NCBI RefSeq assembly: GCF_023091745.1
Contig: NC_068925.1
Location: 4,898,001-4,962,000, forward strand
Reading direction: 5' to 3'
Length of the DNA stretch: 64,000 nucleotides
Origin: Budorcas taxicolor
Lineage: Eukaryota > Chordata > Mammalia > Artiodactyla > Bovidae
Shown: one piece after another, positions 22,881-34,464 of the stretch
Layout: every line of letters begins with the position of its first letter
Position numbering within the stretch: the stretch's first letter is position 1
Notes under the pieces: generated by a model
Seen by the model: only the letters and a program-made list of their open reading frames with translations
The model's database searches: none
Told to the model about the DNA's origin: nothing
Program-made: the position numbers and the translations under genes

Positions 22881-23624
22881 CTCGGCCCTTTATGGAGCCG
22901 GGCGGCTTTGCCTGCCTCTCCCTCCGTGGGCCTCAGCTGCCAGGGCCGGATCTCTGAGGAGAGAGGGTGCGGGGCAGACCACTCGCACACACAGACAATG
23001 ACTGCCATGGAAACTAACCAGCAAGAGGATTTAGGGACACGGACTCCTCTGCCGGGTGGGAGAGAAGGAAGGAAGAGAGAAAGCGGCCGCCCTTTGTGGC
23101 AGGACCTTTATGCAAAAGTGACATGTCCACTTCAGCCCTGATCCAGTGATGGCCAGTTTCCCTGTTCTGGGCTGTGGGTAAAAGGCAGAGGCATGAGTTG
23201 ACCTTTTGGTATTAGAGCCCCAAACAGCCACCCTGCACCTTTGTCCTTCTGTGCACAGAGTGGGCATTAGCATTCAGAGAGGGAGAGCAGCTCCCTCAAA
23301 AACACCCAGCACTGCTGGAAACGTGAGACACAGGCTGCCAACCTTTCAGGGCCCTTTGGATCACTTTGCTTGAGGAGATGGCTTGCAGAAATGACGAAAA
23401 GTGCAGTGTCCCAAGGGGTAGCCAGATAAGGCTGCATTTGAAGCCCCATCTCCTCTATGGGCTGTAGCAGACTGTCCAGAGCTTGAAGACAGACGGCGGG
23501 GGCGATCGCAGAGATGCCACACACGCGGCTTCTCCGCTCTACGGCTCTTCTGTTTGGGACGATTGTCTCTCTGGGCAAAAGAAAATCTAACTAGGGTAAC
23601 ATTTTGTTTATTCTCTGAGGAGAA

Positions 23625-24050
23625 GGTACTATTGGAGTAAGACCATCAACTGAGCCCCAGAAATCCCACCAGCTATTCAGCTGTGAGACTTTAGACAAGT
23701 GTGAAAGTGAAAATCTCTCAGCTGTGTCCGACTCTTTGCAACCCCATGGACTTTACAGTCCATGGAATTCTCCAGGCCAAAATACTGGAGTGGGTAGCCT
23801 TTCCCTTCTCCAGGGGATCTTCCCGACCCAGCAATTGAACTGGGGTCTCCTGCGCTGCAGGCAGATTCTTTACCAGCTGAGCTATTAGGGAAGCCCTAAT
23901 AGACAAGTTTATCCATCTGTAAAATGGGACTGATGGGGCTGTGGAGGGGATTAAGTGAGGTAATATGTGAGGAAAGTACTTAGAATAGTGCCTGGCCCGT
24001 AGTGTTTACCATTGCTATTGTTACTGTCGGTAATTTTTCTGGTCTTCTGT
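23625..24050 (+). repeat. MIR SINE split by a Bov-tA
   Basis: The left half (gaccatcaactgagcccc, then gtgagactttagacaagt) and right half (tagacaagtttatccatctg, taaaatgggactgatgggg, agaatagtgcctggcccgta) form one MIR separated by the SINE at 23701-23899. Confidence 0.8.
23692..23908 (-). mobile_element. Bov-tA SINE with 9-bp target-site duplication
   Basis: The full-length reverse-oriented element at 23701-23899 includes the Bov-A part (ccgactctttgcaacccc) and the inverted tRNA part (gcagattctttaccagctga). Perfect tagacaagt copies flank it at 23692-23700 and 23900-23908. The target was a MIR. Confidence 0.95.
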
Positions 24051-27000
24051 TTCCGCAGCTATAAAAGTGAGCCAATAACACCAATATCTCTCATGGGAAT
24101 TAAAAGGGAGGATTATGAGATTATACTCGGTGGCATGGTGATTATCACAGGGTATACACTTGTCAAAACCCATCAAACTATGGATTTTATTGTGTGTAAA
24201 TGACACTTGGATTTTTATATGAGTTTATATAAACAAGTGCATCAGTCACGAGTGTCTAGAACCTAGGAAATATTCTTATTCCCCAATCTCTCTCCATGAA
24301 GACAGAGGCGGACAGACAGCTAATACTGGGAGAGGAGGGCTGCATAGGGAGGGGGTGTCCATACACGGGCCACATTGATTTTGGAGGTAATGGACCACCT
24401 GTGGAGACTCAGTTATTCTGGATATTTCCTGAGGCTTGAACGTCAGTCTCTCAGTTACAGAGGCAACACCTGGGTAACCGAGTTTCCTTTATTAACCCAG
24501 CTCCTAATGTCATAACCTGGTGCAAGACAGTGAGCTGCACTCCAGCTTGCTTCACCTGCCCCTCCATGGGCCATCTCCCCTCCACTGCCTCTGCTCTTTG
24601 TCTCCCAGACTCCCCGGAGCTGCACTTTGGCCCCTGAGCAGGGTGGCATGGCGACGGTTGGCTGCAGGCTGTCACACCTAATGAAACATTGGCCCGGGCA
24701 GACAGCTGTCCATCAGAGCAGCCCAAGAAGGACCTGTGTGCCACATTAGAAATGCCTGAGAGAGGTTGCTACAGCCCAATTAAAGAGGCATTGTGTGTGT
24801 ATGTGCGTGTGTGTATGCGTGAGCACATGGGTAAAGGGACTGGAGGGGGTGAAAGTAGAACACAATTAAGAATCAAATAAAACTGACCCCTGGAGACAGA
24901 TTATAGGCCACAAGCAAACAGCTTGCCTGAAGGATAGCTGCTTGGATGACGCTGAAGACAGAATCCGTGCTGCCAAGTGGCCCCAGAATCTCCCTTGTTT
25001 GTTTGTCCTATGGATTCGTGCCTATAAATAAACATATCCCTAATCCATAATCTGAGAATAATTTTAAACTCAATCTGTGACTGCCCATTCTAAGCAAATG
25101 TTTGCGGGCACTGGCTCTTCTTGCTTCTCTGTATCGTTTGGGGATACAAGACTGAGTCAGAGACAAACGCAAAGATGATGATATGCTGAAGATGTTTCAA
25201 ACGTGAAATCCTTTTAGGGTTACTTCCTTCATCTCTCCAAAGATGCTTACGTCTAGGGACAGGGAAGAAAAGGGGACAAGTTGGGATCGTGACAACTAAG
25301 ATAGCCATTAAGATCATAGCCCTAAACTGCAGTTCTGAATGTGAAACCCTAGTGATGAGAGCGCCTAATGTTCAACCGAAACCTTGCCAATGGTGAAAAC
25401 GAGCACTGGATCTTTTGGCAGCGGTCTGATGTTAGGTGACGAAATAAAGCGAGTTCCAATTGAAACTAGCAGGCTGGGTCCAGGTTACAGAGCAAACAAA
25501 AGAAGGTAGCCCAGAGTCAGCCGGTGTCCTGGGATACAGATAAGTCACAAAGCTGGGTTTATCTGCAGGTGTCAGGATTGACCAGCCTAGGGTCTATTTC
25601 CAGGGTTCTTCTCAATTTAGCCATCCCCTCCTCCCGAAAAAGAGGCCCAAGCTGGAATATGAAAAGGTGCTGGGTCTGAAATCCTGCCTAATTTAAGCTC
25701 TGCTCACAAAGGAGGCCAGAGAGCACGGGGAGGGGTGGAAATCAAGTGAGTAAATGTCAGCTCTGCAGTTGGGAAGAAGCCATTAGGCCGGCAGAGCATC
25801 CAATTAGCAGCCATTGAATTAGAGCAGTAAAATAGGGGCCTGACATCAAGGCCCGGCGGGGAGGGACGGTCTAAGTGGGCAGGAAGGCGCGCCGGCGGCG
25901 GTCAATGGAGGATTACCGTAAGACGTGCAAACGGCGGGCGCGGACGCCTACCGACGACAGCCCCCGTCCAGACACCCTTCACAAAATGCCCACACGATGC
26001 CTTTGTCCTTCCTCAAATCCTGTCTCAGGGAGCCCAGCCATCTCATGGGCGATTTTGGAAAACATTTCTCCCTTCTGCCTGAACCCAGAAACAAAATAGG
26101 CAGCTCTCAGCCACTCTGGGATTAGTCAGAACAGACAAAGAAGGGGAGCAAATCCCTCAGCAAATAGCGCCCCGGAGATTTCATTTTTCTGCTTTTCAGT
26201 ACAAACCTACTCAGACAGATGCTGGAATACATCAGTCTGCCTGTGCAAGCAAGAAAAGAGAACTTTGTTCACATAGAGACATTTTCATTTAATGCTGTAT
26301 TTATTTCATTTTGTAACCAGTGGTTTGCCAATGCTGAGTCTTCTCCGCCCCCCCCCTCCCCCCCGCAAAACTCTCGTTTTGTTGTTCAGTCTTCCCCCAC
26401 CTCCCACCAGCCAAACTCTATTTCCTTTTCCAGAGAAGAAAAAGATTAACATTTCTTCCGTTTATCCTAAATTGGAAGAGTTCAGTCTTTTAAAAGCCCC
26501 ATATGGCAGCGGTGCCCAGATTCTAGACTTAAAAGGGAAAATCCACTCTGAAAATGAAAATAGAAAGCAACTCTGATTTGGAACAATTGAGTCTCATTTT
26601 TTCATTTAACAAATAGATATGGGGCACCTCTTGAATGCAAAGCATGAGGTGGCATTTCAGTTCTGGTTTGTGGATTCAGGAAGCTTCTAGCTCCAGGGGA
26701 AATAAGGCACGGGATATACATGTCCAGAGTAGAAGCAGGTAACTGATGCAGGAGCAGTCTGCTGTGCATTTTGAGAGTGGAGAGGAAGAAGAAAGCAATG
26801 CTCTGAGGGTGCCAGAGAAGACCTCCAGAGAGAGGAGCCAGTCCTTCAAACAGGTGGCAGATCTCAGCAAAGTAGAGTGGAAGGCATCCAAGCAGAGAGA
26901 GAGGAATAGGTCCAGGTTTGTGCAGACTGGGGTGTGGTTGAAAAAAACCACTGGGGGTTGACAGGTAAGATACAGAACACTCAGCTAAATTAGAATATTT

Positions 27001-27340
27001 AGGTAAACTAGAAAATTTGGTCATTTATCTGAAATTCTGATTTAAGTGGGTTCACTGCATTTTTATTTATGAAATCTGGTAGCCTTATGGCAGGAGTCAA
27101 GTCTAGTCTCATCCATCAAGTCCTCGCAATACTGCAGATGCTCAGAAGTGTTATTTGTAACCCACTGCAACTATCTCCGTAAAGTGAGTATCAGTATACC
27201 CATTTCACAAGTGAGAAAACTAAGCCTTCTAGAGTTGAAACAACTTGTGGCTCTAGTGGAGCAGTTAATACATGACAGTGACAGGACTCCCCCGAGGTCT
27301 AACGCTGGTGATACCTTGGAGTACTGAAGGTTCAGGTGAA
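24051..27340. other. intergenic, mostly unique sequence
   Basis: A TG-rich tract lies at 24787-24820. The C/T-rich run at 26345-26365 could form unusual DNA structure. A CpG-containing patch lies at 25850-25975. No exon is recognised; short open frames lack codon bias. Confidence 0.4.
25690..25975. promoter_or_regulatory. candidate enhancer/CpG patch
   Basis: Several homeodomain-like ATTA/TAAT cores (gccattaggc, ccaattagcagc, ttgaattagagc) within 120 bp sit beside a CpG cluster with ggcgcgccggcggcgg at 25887-25902. There is no transposon signature. Function is inferred only. Confidence 0.35.
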
Positions 27341-27344
27341 GGGA

Positions 27345-27690
27345 AGACGTTGAGGTGGAATTGATGTATAACCTGTGTAAGTCTAAGGTGTACAGGTGCG
27401 TTGATACACACACAAATTGCAGAATGATGAGCACGATAAGGTTAGTTAAGACTATCACCTCACACTGATTTCCTTCCTTTTTGTGAGCGTGTGTGGTAAT
27501 AACAGTTAAAATATACTCTCCATCAACTGTCAAGTGTATAATACACATGACGGTATCGTTACTCTTAGACATGATACCAAAAGGAGGAGCAGTGCCAAGA
27601 AACAAGTCTTCTACCCCAGAACTTCGTTCCTTCTTTCCCTCATAACCTTCTATTGTATGAATGATGTTTTTTATCCATTCATTAATTGAT
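27345..27690 (-). mobile_element. L1 3'-UTR fragment
   Basis: Reverse-oriented L1 3' text: ggtgtacaggtgcgttgata, ttagttaagactatcacctc, and gtcaagtgtataatacacat. Confidence 0.75.
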
Positions 27691-27702
27691 AGAGTTTCTT
27701 TT

Positions 27703-27905
27703 TGGACTTTCCTGATGGCTCAGACATTAAAGAATCCACCTACAGTGTAGGAGACCTGGGTTGGGAAGATCCCCTGGAGAGAGGGGATGGCTACCCACTC
27801 CAGTATTCTTGCCTGGAGAATCCCATGGACAGGGGAGCCTGGTGGGCTGTAGCCCATGAGGTCACAAAGAGTTGGACACAACTGAGCAACTAACACTTTC
27901 ACTTT
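27703..27905 (+). mobile_element. Bov-tA SINE
   Basis: The tRNA-like head (actttcctgatggctcagac, then attaaagaatccacc) is followed by Bov-A text (cactccagtattcttgcctg) and ends with gagcaactaacactttcac. Confidence 0.93.
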
Positions 27906-27917
27906 TCCCTTTCAAGA

Positions 27918-28040
27918 ATGTCCTAAAATTGATTGTAGTGAGGATTATGCAGCTCTGTTTGGCAAATGTCATTGAATTGCATGCCTTATGTGGTTGAATT
28001 ATATGGTGTGTTAATCATATCTTAATAAAGCCCTCTTTTG
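27918..28040 (+). mobile_element. L1 3'-terminal fragment
   Basis: The text tcctaaaattgattgtagtg, then tggttgaattatatggtgtg and catatcttaataaagcc matches the common L1 3' terminus. Confidence 0.65.
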
Positions 28041-28049
28041 TAAAGAGTG

Positions 28050-28340
28050 AAGTCTTAAGCTCAGACTTTAGTATCAGATGGGTATGGGTTTGTATCCCAG
28101 TTCTCCACTTGATCTTGAATAAATCAACTTTCTGGGTCTCAATGTCTTTAGCTGTCGAATCATAATTGTTATAATATCATTATTTTTAATCGGTTTTTAT
28201 TGGAATATAGTTACTTTACAACAATATTATAATAGTATTATGTCACAGTTGCTGAGAGAGTTAAATGAAATAATGCAAGTAGAATGCCTAGCACAGTTCC
28301 AAGCATACAATAAGCATTTAATTAATGTTACTTATGCAAC
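28050..28340 (+). repeat. MIR SINE with short L1 insertion
   Basis: MIR text flanks a 70-bp L1 3' piece at about 28185-28255 (cggtttttattggaatatag, minus orientation). Left: gaagtcttaagctcagac. Right: gctgagagagttaaatgaaataatgc and gcctagcacagttccaagca. Confidence 0.7.
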
Positions 28341-29058
28341 CACGTTTAGATGAGTACCAACTTTTGTGGGTGACCACAGACCATCCTTAATTCTAGCATG
28401 TTAAGTATTCTCTGAAAACTTTATGGATCAGTTTATACATCTGAGGAAGTTACAACCGTGCGATTTCATATAGCATGACAAAATTAGGAAAGATTCCCCT
28501 CGGTTGTTGAAACACAATCTTCAGAATTAAAAAACTCAGAAGACACCGTGAGTTAAACTAATTTTGGTTAAAGATTTCACAGCAAACTTAGCAGGGAGTA
28601 TTTATATCAACTTCGCATCCTTTGAGTGGAACTCTATGAAGGTAATTTTGATGGGTGCATGACTGACGAAGAAAGGGTAGAGCTAGGACTGGAACAGCAA
28701 GGAAAAGTTCTATCACAATTTCTGTGGCCTCCACACAGGTGTTTGTTTTTGTTTTTGTTTTTTTTGTCACTTAAATGAACTGTGAAAATTAATTACCTGT
28801 CATGCCATGAAAGCGTAACTGCCTATGAACATATGGAAAGACTGTTAACTAGTTTGACTGGAAAGTAATGTAAAAAAGCATGTAGCAAAAAAGAAAGTCT
28901 AGAGTGTCAACTTTAACAGCTTCAGTTGTTCCTAATCCTCCTTCCCAGCTTAAATGGGGAAGGGCCTGCAAGTGTAGAAAAGACAAGGAAAGGGGGTCTC
29001 TTCAAGCGGGATGTATATTCCCCACGTGATGCGGGGGTGGGGTGGTTCGGTAACTTCC
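28341..29058. other. AT-rich intergenic sequence
   Basis: A short (gttttt)n tract lies near 28743-28765. I recognise no gene or repeat family. Confidence 0.4.
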
Positions 29059-29332
29059 CCACTCCAGTCGCTCAGTCGTGTCTGACTCTTTGTGACCCCA
29101 TGGACTGCAGCAGGCCAGGCTTCCCTGTCCATCACCAACTCCCCGAGCTTGTTCAGACTCACATCAATCGAGGAGGTGATGCCATCCAACCATCTCATCC
29201 TCTGTCGTCCGCTTCTCCTCCTGCCTTCAATCCTTCCCAGCATCAGGGTCTTTTCCAACGAGTCAGTTCTTCGCACCAGGTGGCCAAAGTATTGGAGCTT
29301 CAGCTTCAGCATCAGTCCTTCAGGACTGATTC
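29059..29332 (-). mobile_element. BovB 3'-end fragment
   Basis: Reverse-oriented BovB 3' terminus from cagtcgctcagtcgtgtctg through gatgccatccaaccatctca and cttttccaacgagtcagttc to tcagtccttcaggactgatt. Confidence 0.92.
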
Positions 29333-29344
29333 GGATTGACAAAA

Positions 29345-29505
29345 CATGGTCCACTGGAGAAGGGAATGGCAAACCACTTCGGCATTCTTGCCTTGAGAAC
29401 CCCATGTGAAAGTCGTTCAGGCATGTCTGACTCTGCGACTCCATGGCTAAACAGTCCATGGAATTCTCCGGGCCAGAATGCTGGAATGGGTAACCTTTCC
29501 AGGGA
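29345..29505. mobile_element. two head-on Bov-A SINE fragments
   Basis: A plus-oriented piece (gagaagggaatggcaaacca to agaaccccatg, 29355-29405) abuts a minus-oriented one (gtgaaagtcgttcaggcatg to aatgggtaacctttcc). They are probably independent insertions or a rearrangement. Confidence 0.7.
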
Positions 29506-30134
29506 ACTACACCAGGGAAGTAGTTTAATCTTTATTTGTGGCATTCCATTGTGTGGAAACAAAATTGAATTATTTATTCTCCTTTTTATTTTATTTTTTA
29601 AATTCTATTTTTTTGGTCTTTTTTGTATTTATTTCCTTTCTATATATTGTTTGAAAGAGATTTATCATATATTTATTACTTCCTTACAGTGAGGGAGCTC
29701 CAAACCTCGACCCAGAAGCAGGTCGTCGTCTGTGAATGGTTCAGCACCAGGTTCCCCACGAACGTGCGGTGCGGGACCTGCGGGGGTGGGGTGGGGAGGG
29801 CGGCCGCCTTTCCCCGAAGCATCTCGTGTCTCGGGAGGAGGAACTTTGAGCACTGGCCCCGTTCCCGCGGGCGGCAGTGTGCGCCACGCACACCAGGCCA
29901 TGCCCAGAGGGCATTCTCCTTTTGATGGCCTGTTCTCCTTTTGATGGAATTTTGTTTTATTGATTTTTTTCCTATGTGTGTTATTTTAAATGAAACTGCT
30001 ATTAGCTTCCTGTAAAAAAAAAAGAAAAAAAAAAAAGCTCAATCTGGCTAAGGAAGCACTGCCTGTGTTAATAATAACTATTAACATATATATATACACA
30101 CACATAGACACATGTATATAGCCTCTTATTTAGC

Positions 30135-30450
30135 CTCCTTTTACTTTTGAATTCAATCTTTATTGTATATTGGAATAGTGTTGACTTACAACGTTGTGTT
30201 AGTTTCGGGTATTCAGCAAAGTGGTCCTGTTATACTATGTAATATTCATTTTTTTTAGGTTCTTTCCCCATACAGGTTGTCACAGAATATTGAGTAGAGT
30301 TCCATGTGTTACACAATCGGTCCTTGTTGGTATCTCCTTTATATACAGTAGCGTGTATATGTTAATCCCAGACTCCTAATTTCGCTCTCCCCTCCCACAC
30401 CTTTCCTCTTTGGTAACCATAAGGTTGCTTTCTGTGAGTCTAATAATGAG
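30135..30450 (-). mobile_element. L1 3'-UTR fragment
   Basis: Typical ruminant L1 3' text, reverse-oriented: ttgtatattggaatagtgtt, gacttacaacgttgtgttag, gttccatgtgttacacaatc and ttggtaaccataaggttg. Confidence 0.85.
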
Positions 30451-30696
30451 TACTGTTTGAATGCCTGTTACGTACTGACATTTTCCATGTATTGTCTACT
30501 GCACGATACCCATCTTATAAAGGAGAAAATCGAAGCCTGGAGCTCGCTTCCCAAGACCCAGAGGCAGCAGGCGGCAGGGCCAGCGCCCGAGCCCCGTGGG
30601 TCTGACGCCATGTAGAGGTTTCTTCTGCTCCGTCACTGGGGCCTCCAGAAACCTTTCTGCTTACTCGCTTCTGCTCTTGGCTGCTCTGGACCTCCA

Positions 30697-30932
30697 CTGC
30701 TGCGCGGGCTCTCTCTAGCTGCGGTGCACAGGCTTCCTGGCGGCGCTTCTCTGGTTGCGGAGCTCGGCTCTAAGGTGCGTGGGCTTCAGGAGTTGCGGCG
30801 TGTGGGCTCAGTAGTTGTCGCGCGGGGGCTTTGCTGTCCTGAGGCATGTGGAATCTTCCTCGACCAGGGATCGAACCCATGTCTCCTGCGTTGGCAGGCA
30901 GATTTTTAACCACTGGACCACCGGGGAAGTCC
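30697..30932 (-). mobile_element. CHR-type SINE
   Basis: Reverse-oriented element: ctctctctagctgcggtgca, gtgcgtgggcttcaggagtt, inverted box B (gaccagggatcgaaccc), and ttaaccactggaccacc..gggaagtcc at the inverted 5' end. Confidence 0.88.
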
Positions 30933-32245
30933 TGCAGAAATCTTAAGGTCACACTCCCTGCTCCACTCTGAGCTCAGTCTTTGGAAATCTTTTAATCTTC
31001 TCTGCGGGGATTTTCATCCAAGGCGATTCATTTCCAGCATTGGCCACTTGTGTCCCTCCCCCAGAGATTCTGAGCTAACTGGTCTGGGGGACAGCCTGGG
31101 CACCAGACCCAGGATTATTCTGATGGGCTACAAGGCTGAGGGCCACTGGATTTGGGGAACCTGTGTGGTAATGATTTTGAAAGGAGATGCCTCCATTTCC
31201 ACTGAGCTTTGGCCAGATGAATTTTGTGCACAAGTTGCTGGACCTTTAAGATAAGGAAGAAATATATTTCCCTACTAGGCCTAAAGGCAGCCCAGAAGGA
31301 CTCTTGCACTGTAGGCTCCTGTTAGACAGATAAGAGGACCAAACCCGGGCTCCCAGCCAGCAATCCTAGGGTCAGGCAGTGTTTAACCAGTTTAATTGTT
31401 GTGCGAACGAAATGTACCACTGCAGCACTTTGTAGAGTTTGATCTCAGAGGGGCCATTTCCCCTCCCATCCCTGCCTGGTGGCCTGAGCAGTAAAGACAG
31501 CTGATTAAGCATCCTTGCTTTCTCTCATCTGGCTCCTGTCTGACTCTCCAAAAGCAAGAGACAACTCTGCCCAAGAGCAGGCCAGGAGGATCTATGTCAT
31601 TTAGGGAAATGGACAAGGAAGACATCAAAAGAGAATGGCAGGAGGGTGATTAGGAGCCACAGGGAGCAAACACCATGTGGCTGTTCCCTTGGGTTTCTCT
31701 ATTGTTTGCAAAGCCCGTAATGTTAAGACACTCTGCCCATTGTGGGGACTGTGGAAAAGAAAAGCAGAATTTCAGCATTCAGCACTTAGTCCTTGTATTA
31801 ACATTAATTGGGAGATAAAATTCACTTTCTCCTTTCCCCTTTCAGTGTCCACTTATGTAATAAAACCTTTTTTGATCACAAAATCTTTTAACCAGAAGCT
31901 TCAACCACCCAGAACAAAAAAAAGTGTGGACTTGATTTTGTAGCGGAGGTTTAGGCCCTCATTTTGAGCCTCTTTACTTACATTTTATTTTCAACCCTTA
32001 AGAGCATATTTTAACTAGCATTTATTGGATCCCTACTATCTGCTGGCCCTAGACTAGCTGTTAGAGACTGATAGATGGTTCCAGTATTGTCTTCAAGCTC
32101 TACGGGGCCATGGTCTAGCTGCAAGCTGCCCAACTACAACTTACCACAAGACGACTCGAACAGGCCAAGGAATCTAATAATGATGCTAATATTATTAATA
32201 ATAAACCCAGTCAGAGCTAATAAGTCTGATTAGAGGGTTTCTACA
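30933..32245. other. intergenic, mostly unique sequence
   Basis: MIR-like scraps occur at 31990-32110 (ttattggatccctactatct). No exon is recognised. Confidence 0.4.
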
Positions 32246-33950
32246 ATCTGTAGAGATCTCTTCAAGAAAATTAGAGATACCAAGGCAACATTTCATGCAG
32301 AGATGGGCTCGATAAAGGACAGAAATGGTATGGACCTAATAGAAGCAGAAGATATTAAGAAGAGGTGGCAGGAATACACAGTAGAACTGTACAAAAACGA
32401 TCTTCATGACCCAGATAATCACGATGGTGTGATCACTACCTAAAGCCAGACATCCTGGGATGTGAAGTCAAGTGGGCCTTAGAAAGCATCACTACGAACA
32501 AAGCTAGTGGAGGTGATGGAATTCCAGTTGAGCTCTTTCGACTCTTGAAAGATGATGCTGTGAAAGTGCTGCACTCAATATGCCAGCACATTTGGAAAAG
32601 GTCAGTTTTCATTCCAATTCCAAAGAAAGGCAATGCCGAAGAATGCTCAAACTACTGCACAATTGCACTCATCTCACATGCTAGTAAAGTAATGCTCAAA
32701 ATTCTCCAAGCCAGGCTTCAGCAGCACAGGAATTGTGAACTTCCCGATGTTCAAGCTGATTTTAGAAAAGGCAGAGGAACCAGAGATCAAATTGCCAACA
32801 TCTGCTGGATCATGGAAAAAGCAAGAGAGTTCCAGAAAAACATCTATTTCTGCTTTATTGACTATGCCAAAGCCTTTGACTGTGTCGATCACAATAAACT
32901 GTGGAAAATTCTTCAAGAGATGGGAATACCAGACCACCTGAGCTGCCTCTTGAGAAATCTGTATGCAGGTCAGGAAGCAACAGTTAGAACTGGACATGGA
33001 ACAACAGACTGGTTTCAAATAGGAAAAGGAGTATGTCAAGGCTGTATATTGTCACCCTGCTTATTTAACTTATATGCAGAGTACATCATGAGAAACACTG
33101 GACTGGAAGAAGCACAAGCTGGAATCAAGATTGCCGGGAGAAATACCAGTCACCTCAGATATGCAGATGATACCACCCTTATGGCAGAAAATAAAGAGGA
33201 ACTGAAAAGCCTCTTGATGAAAGTGAAAGTGGAGAGTGAAAAAGTTGGCTTAAAGTTCAACATTCAGAAAACGAAGATCATGGCATCCGGTCCCATCACT
33301 TCATGGCAAATAGATGGGGAAACAGTGGAAACAGTATCAGACTTTATTTTTGGGGGGCTCCAAAATCACTGCAGATGGTGACTGCAGCCATGAAATTAAG
33401 ACACTTACTCCTTGGAAGAAAAGTTATGACCAACCTAGATAGCATATTCAAAAGCAGAGACATTACTTTGCCGACTAAGGTCCGTCTAGTCAAGGCTATG
33501 GTTTTTCCAGTGGTCATGTGTGGATGTGAGAGCTGGACTGTGAAGAAGGCTGAGCGCCGAAGAATTGATGCTTTTGAACTGTGGTGTTGGAGAAGACTCT
33601 TGAGGGTCCCTTGGACTGCAAGGAGATCCAACCAGTCCATTCTGAAGGAGATCAGCCCTGGGATTTCTTTGGAAGGAATGATGCTAAAGCTGAAACTCCA
33701 GTCCTTTGGCCACCTCATGCGAAGAGTTGACTCATTGGAAAAGACTCTGATGCTGGGAGGGATTGGGGGCAGGAGGAGAAGGGGACGACAGAGGATGAGA
33801 TGGCTGGATGGCATCACAGACTCGATGGAGGTGAGTCTGAGTGAACTCCGGGAGATGGTGATGGACAGGGAGGCCTGGTGTGCTGCGATCCATGGGGTCA
33901 CAAAGAGTTGGACACGACTGAGGGACTGAACTGAACTGAACGATCTGTAG
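32246..33950 (+). mobile_element. BovB LINE, best preserved copy, with 8-bp target-site duplication
   Basis: The element at 32254-33942 is flanked by atctgtag at 32246-32253 and 33943-33950. It begins agatctcttcaagaaaatta and ends in the (actga)n-type tail, so it is a 5'-truncated insertion. An open frame at 32545-33381 carries much of the reverse transcriptase, including the FIDYAKAFD block near 32856-32882 and LRYADD near 33150. A second frame, 33303-33929, holds the C-terminal region with RRIDAFELWCWRRLLRVPW. The two are out of frame by an indel at a G6 run near 33352-33357; an earlier frameshift lies near 32440. Confidence 0.95.
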
Positions 33951-34139
33951 CAGATGAGTAAGAAAATTCAAATGTGGGAAAGAATTGTTCCAGATAGTTG
34001 AAAACCTGAAGGCAGAGGGAGAAACAAATTCAACAACTCACAGGGCACAGTGGCCTGGGGCCACGCGGGACAGGGCAAGCTGTCTTGTAAGCCTGTAGAG
34101 ATGTTCCTGTTTTAATACAGAAGCAAGATGTTGGTATTA

Positions 34140-34370
34140 ATAGCTATGATTTCTTGCTAGGTGCTGCACTGTGTGCTTCAGTATAGATTATTTCGTTAGT
34201 CCTCACGACAACGCTGAGCTAGACACCACTTCCCATTCAGCAGATGAAGGAACTGCAGCTCAGCAAGACCAAACAGCTTGCAAGGACCCTCAGCTGTTAG
34301 ATGCGGAGTCAGAATTTGAACCCAGGTCTGTCTGTCTCCATTCCATTCCCAAAGTGATGTTCATAGTTAC
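34140..34370 (+). repeat. MIR-family fragment
   Basis: The MIR-like reading is gtgctgcactgtgtgcttca, then cctcacgacaacgctgagct, gcagatgaaggaactgcag and gcggagtcagaatttgaacccag. Confidence 0.65.
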
Positions 34371-34464
34371 AAAGTCAAAGACACATAAGATTTGGCAGGG
34401 AAAATGTCTCATTCAATGCCCCTATTTCATTGAGGAGGAAGTCACTCAAAAATATGAACATTAT

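Noticed and set aside
23701..23899. possible tRNA gene from box A/B-like text in Bov-tA elements
   Set aside because: These are tRNA-derived SINE heads fused to Bov-A sequence, with no intact cloverleaf.
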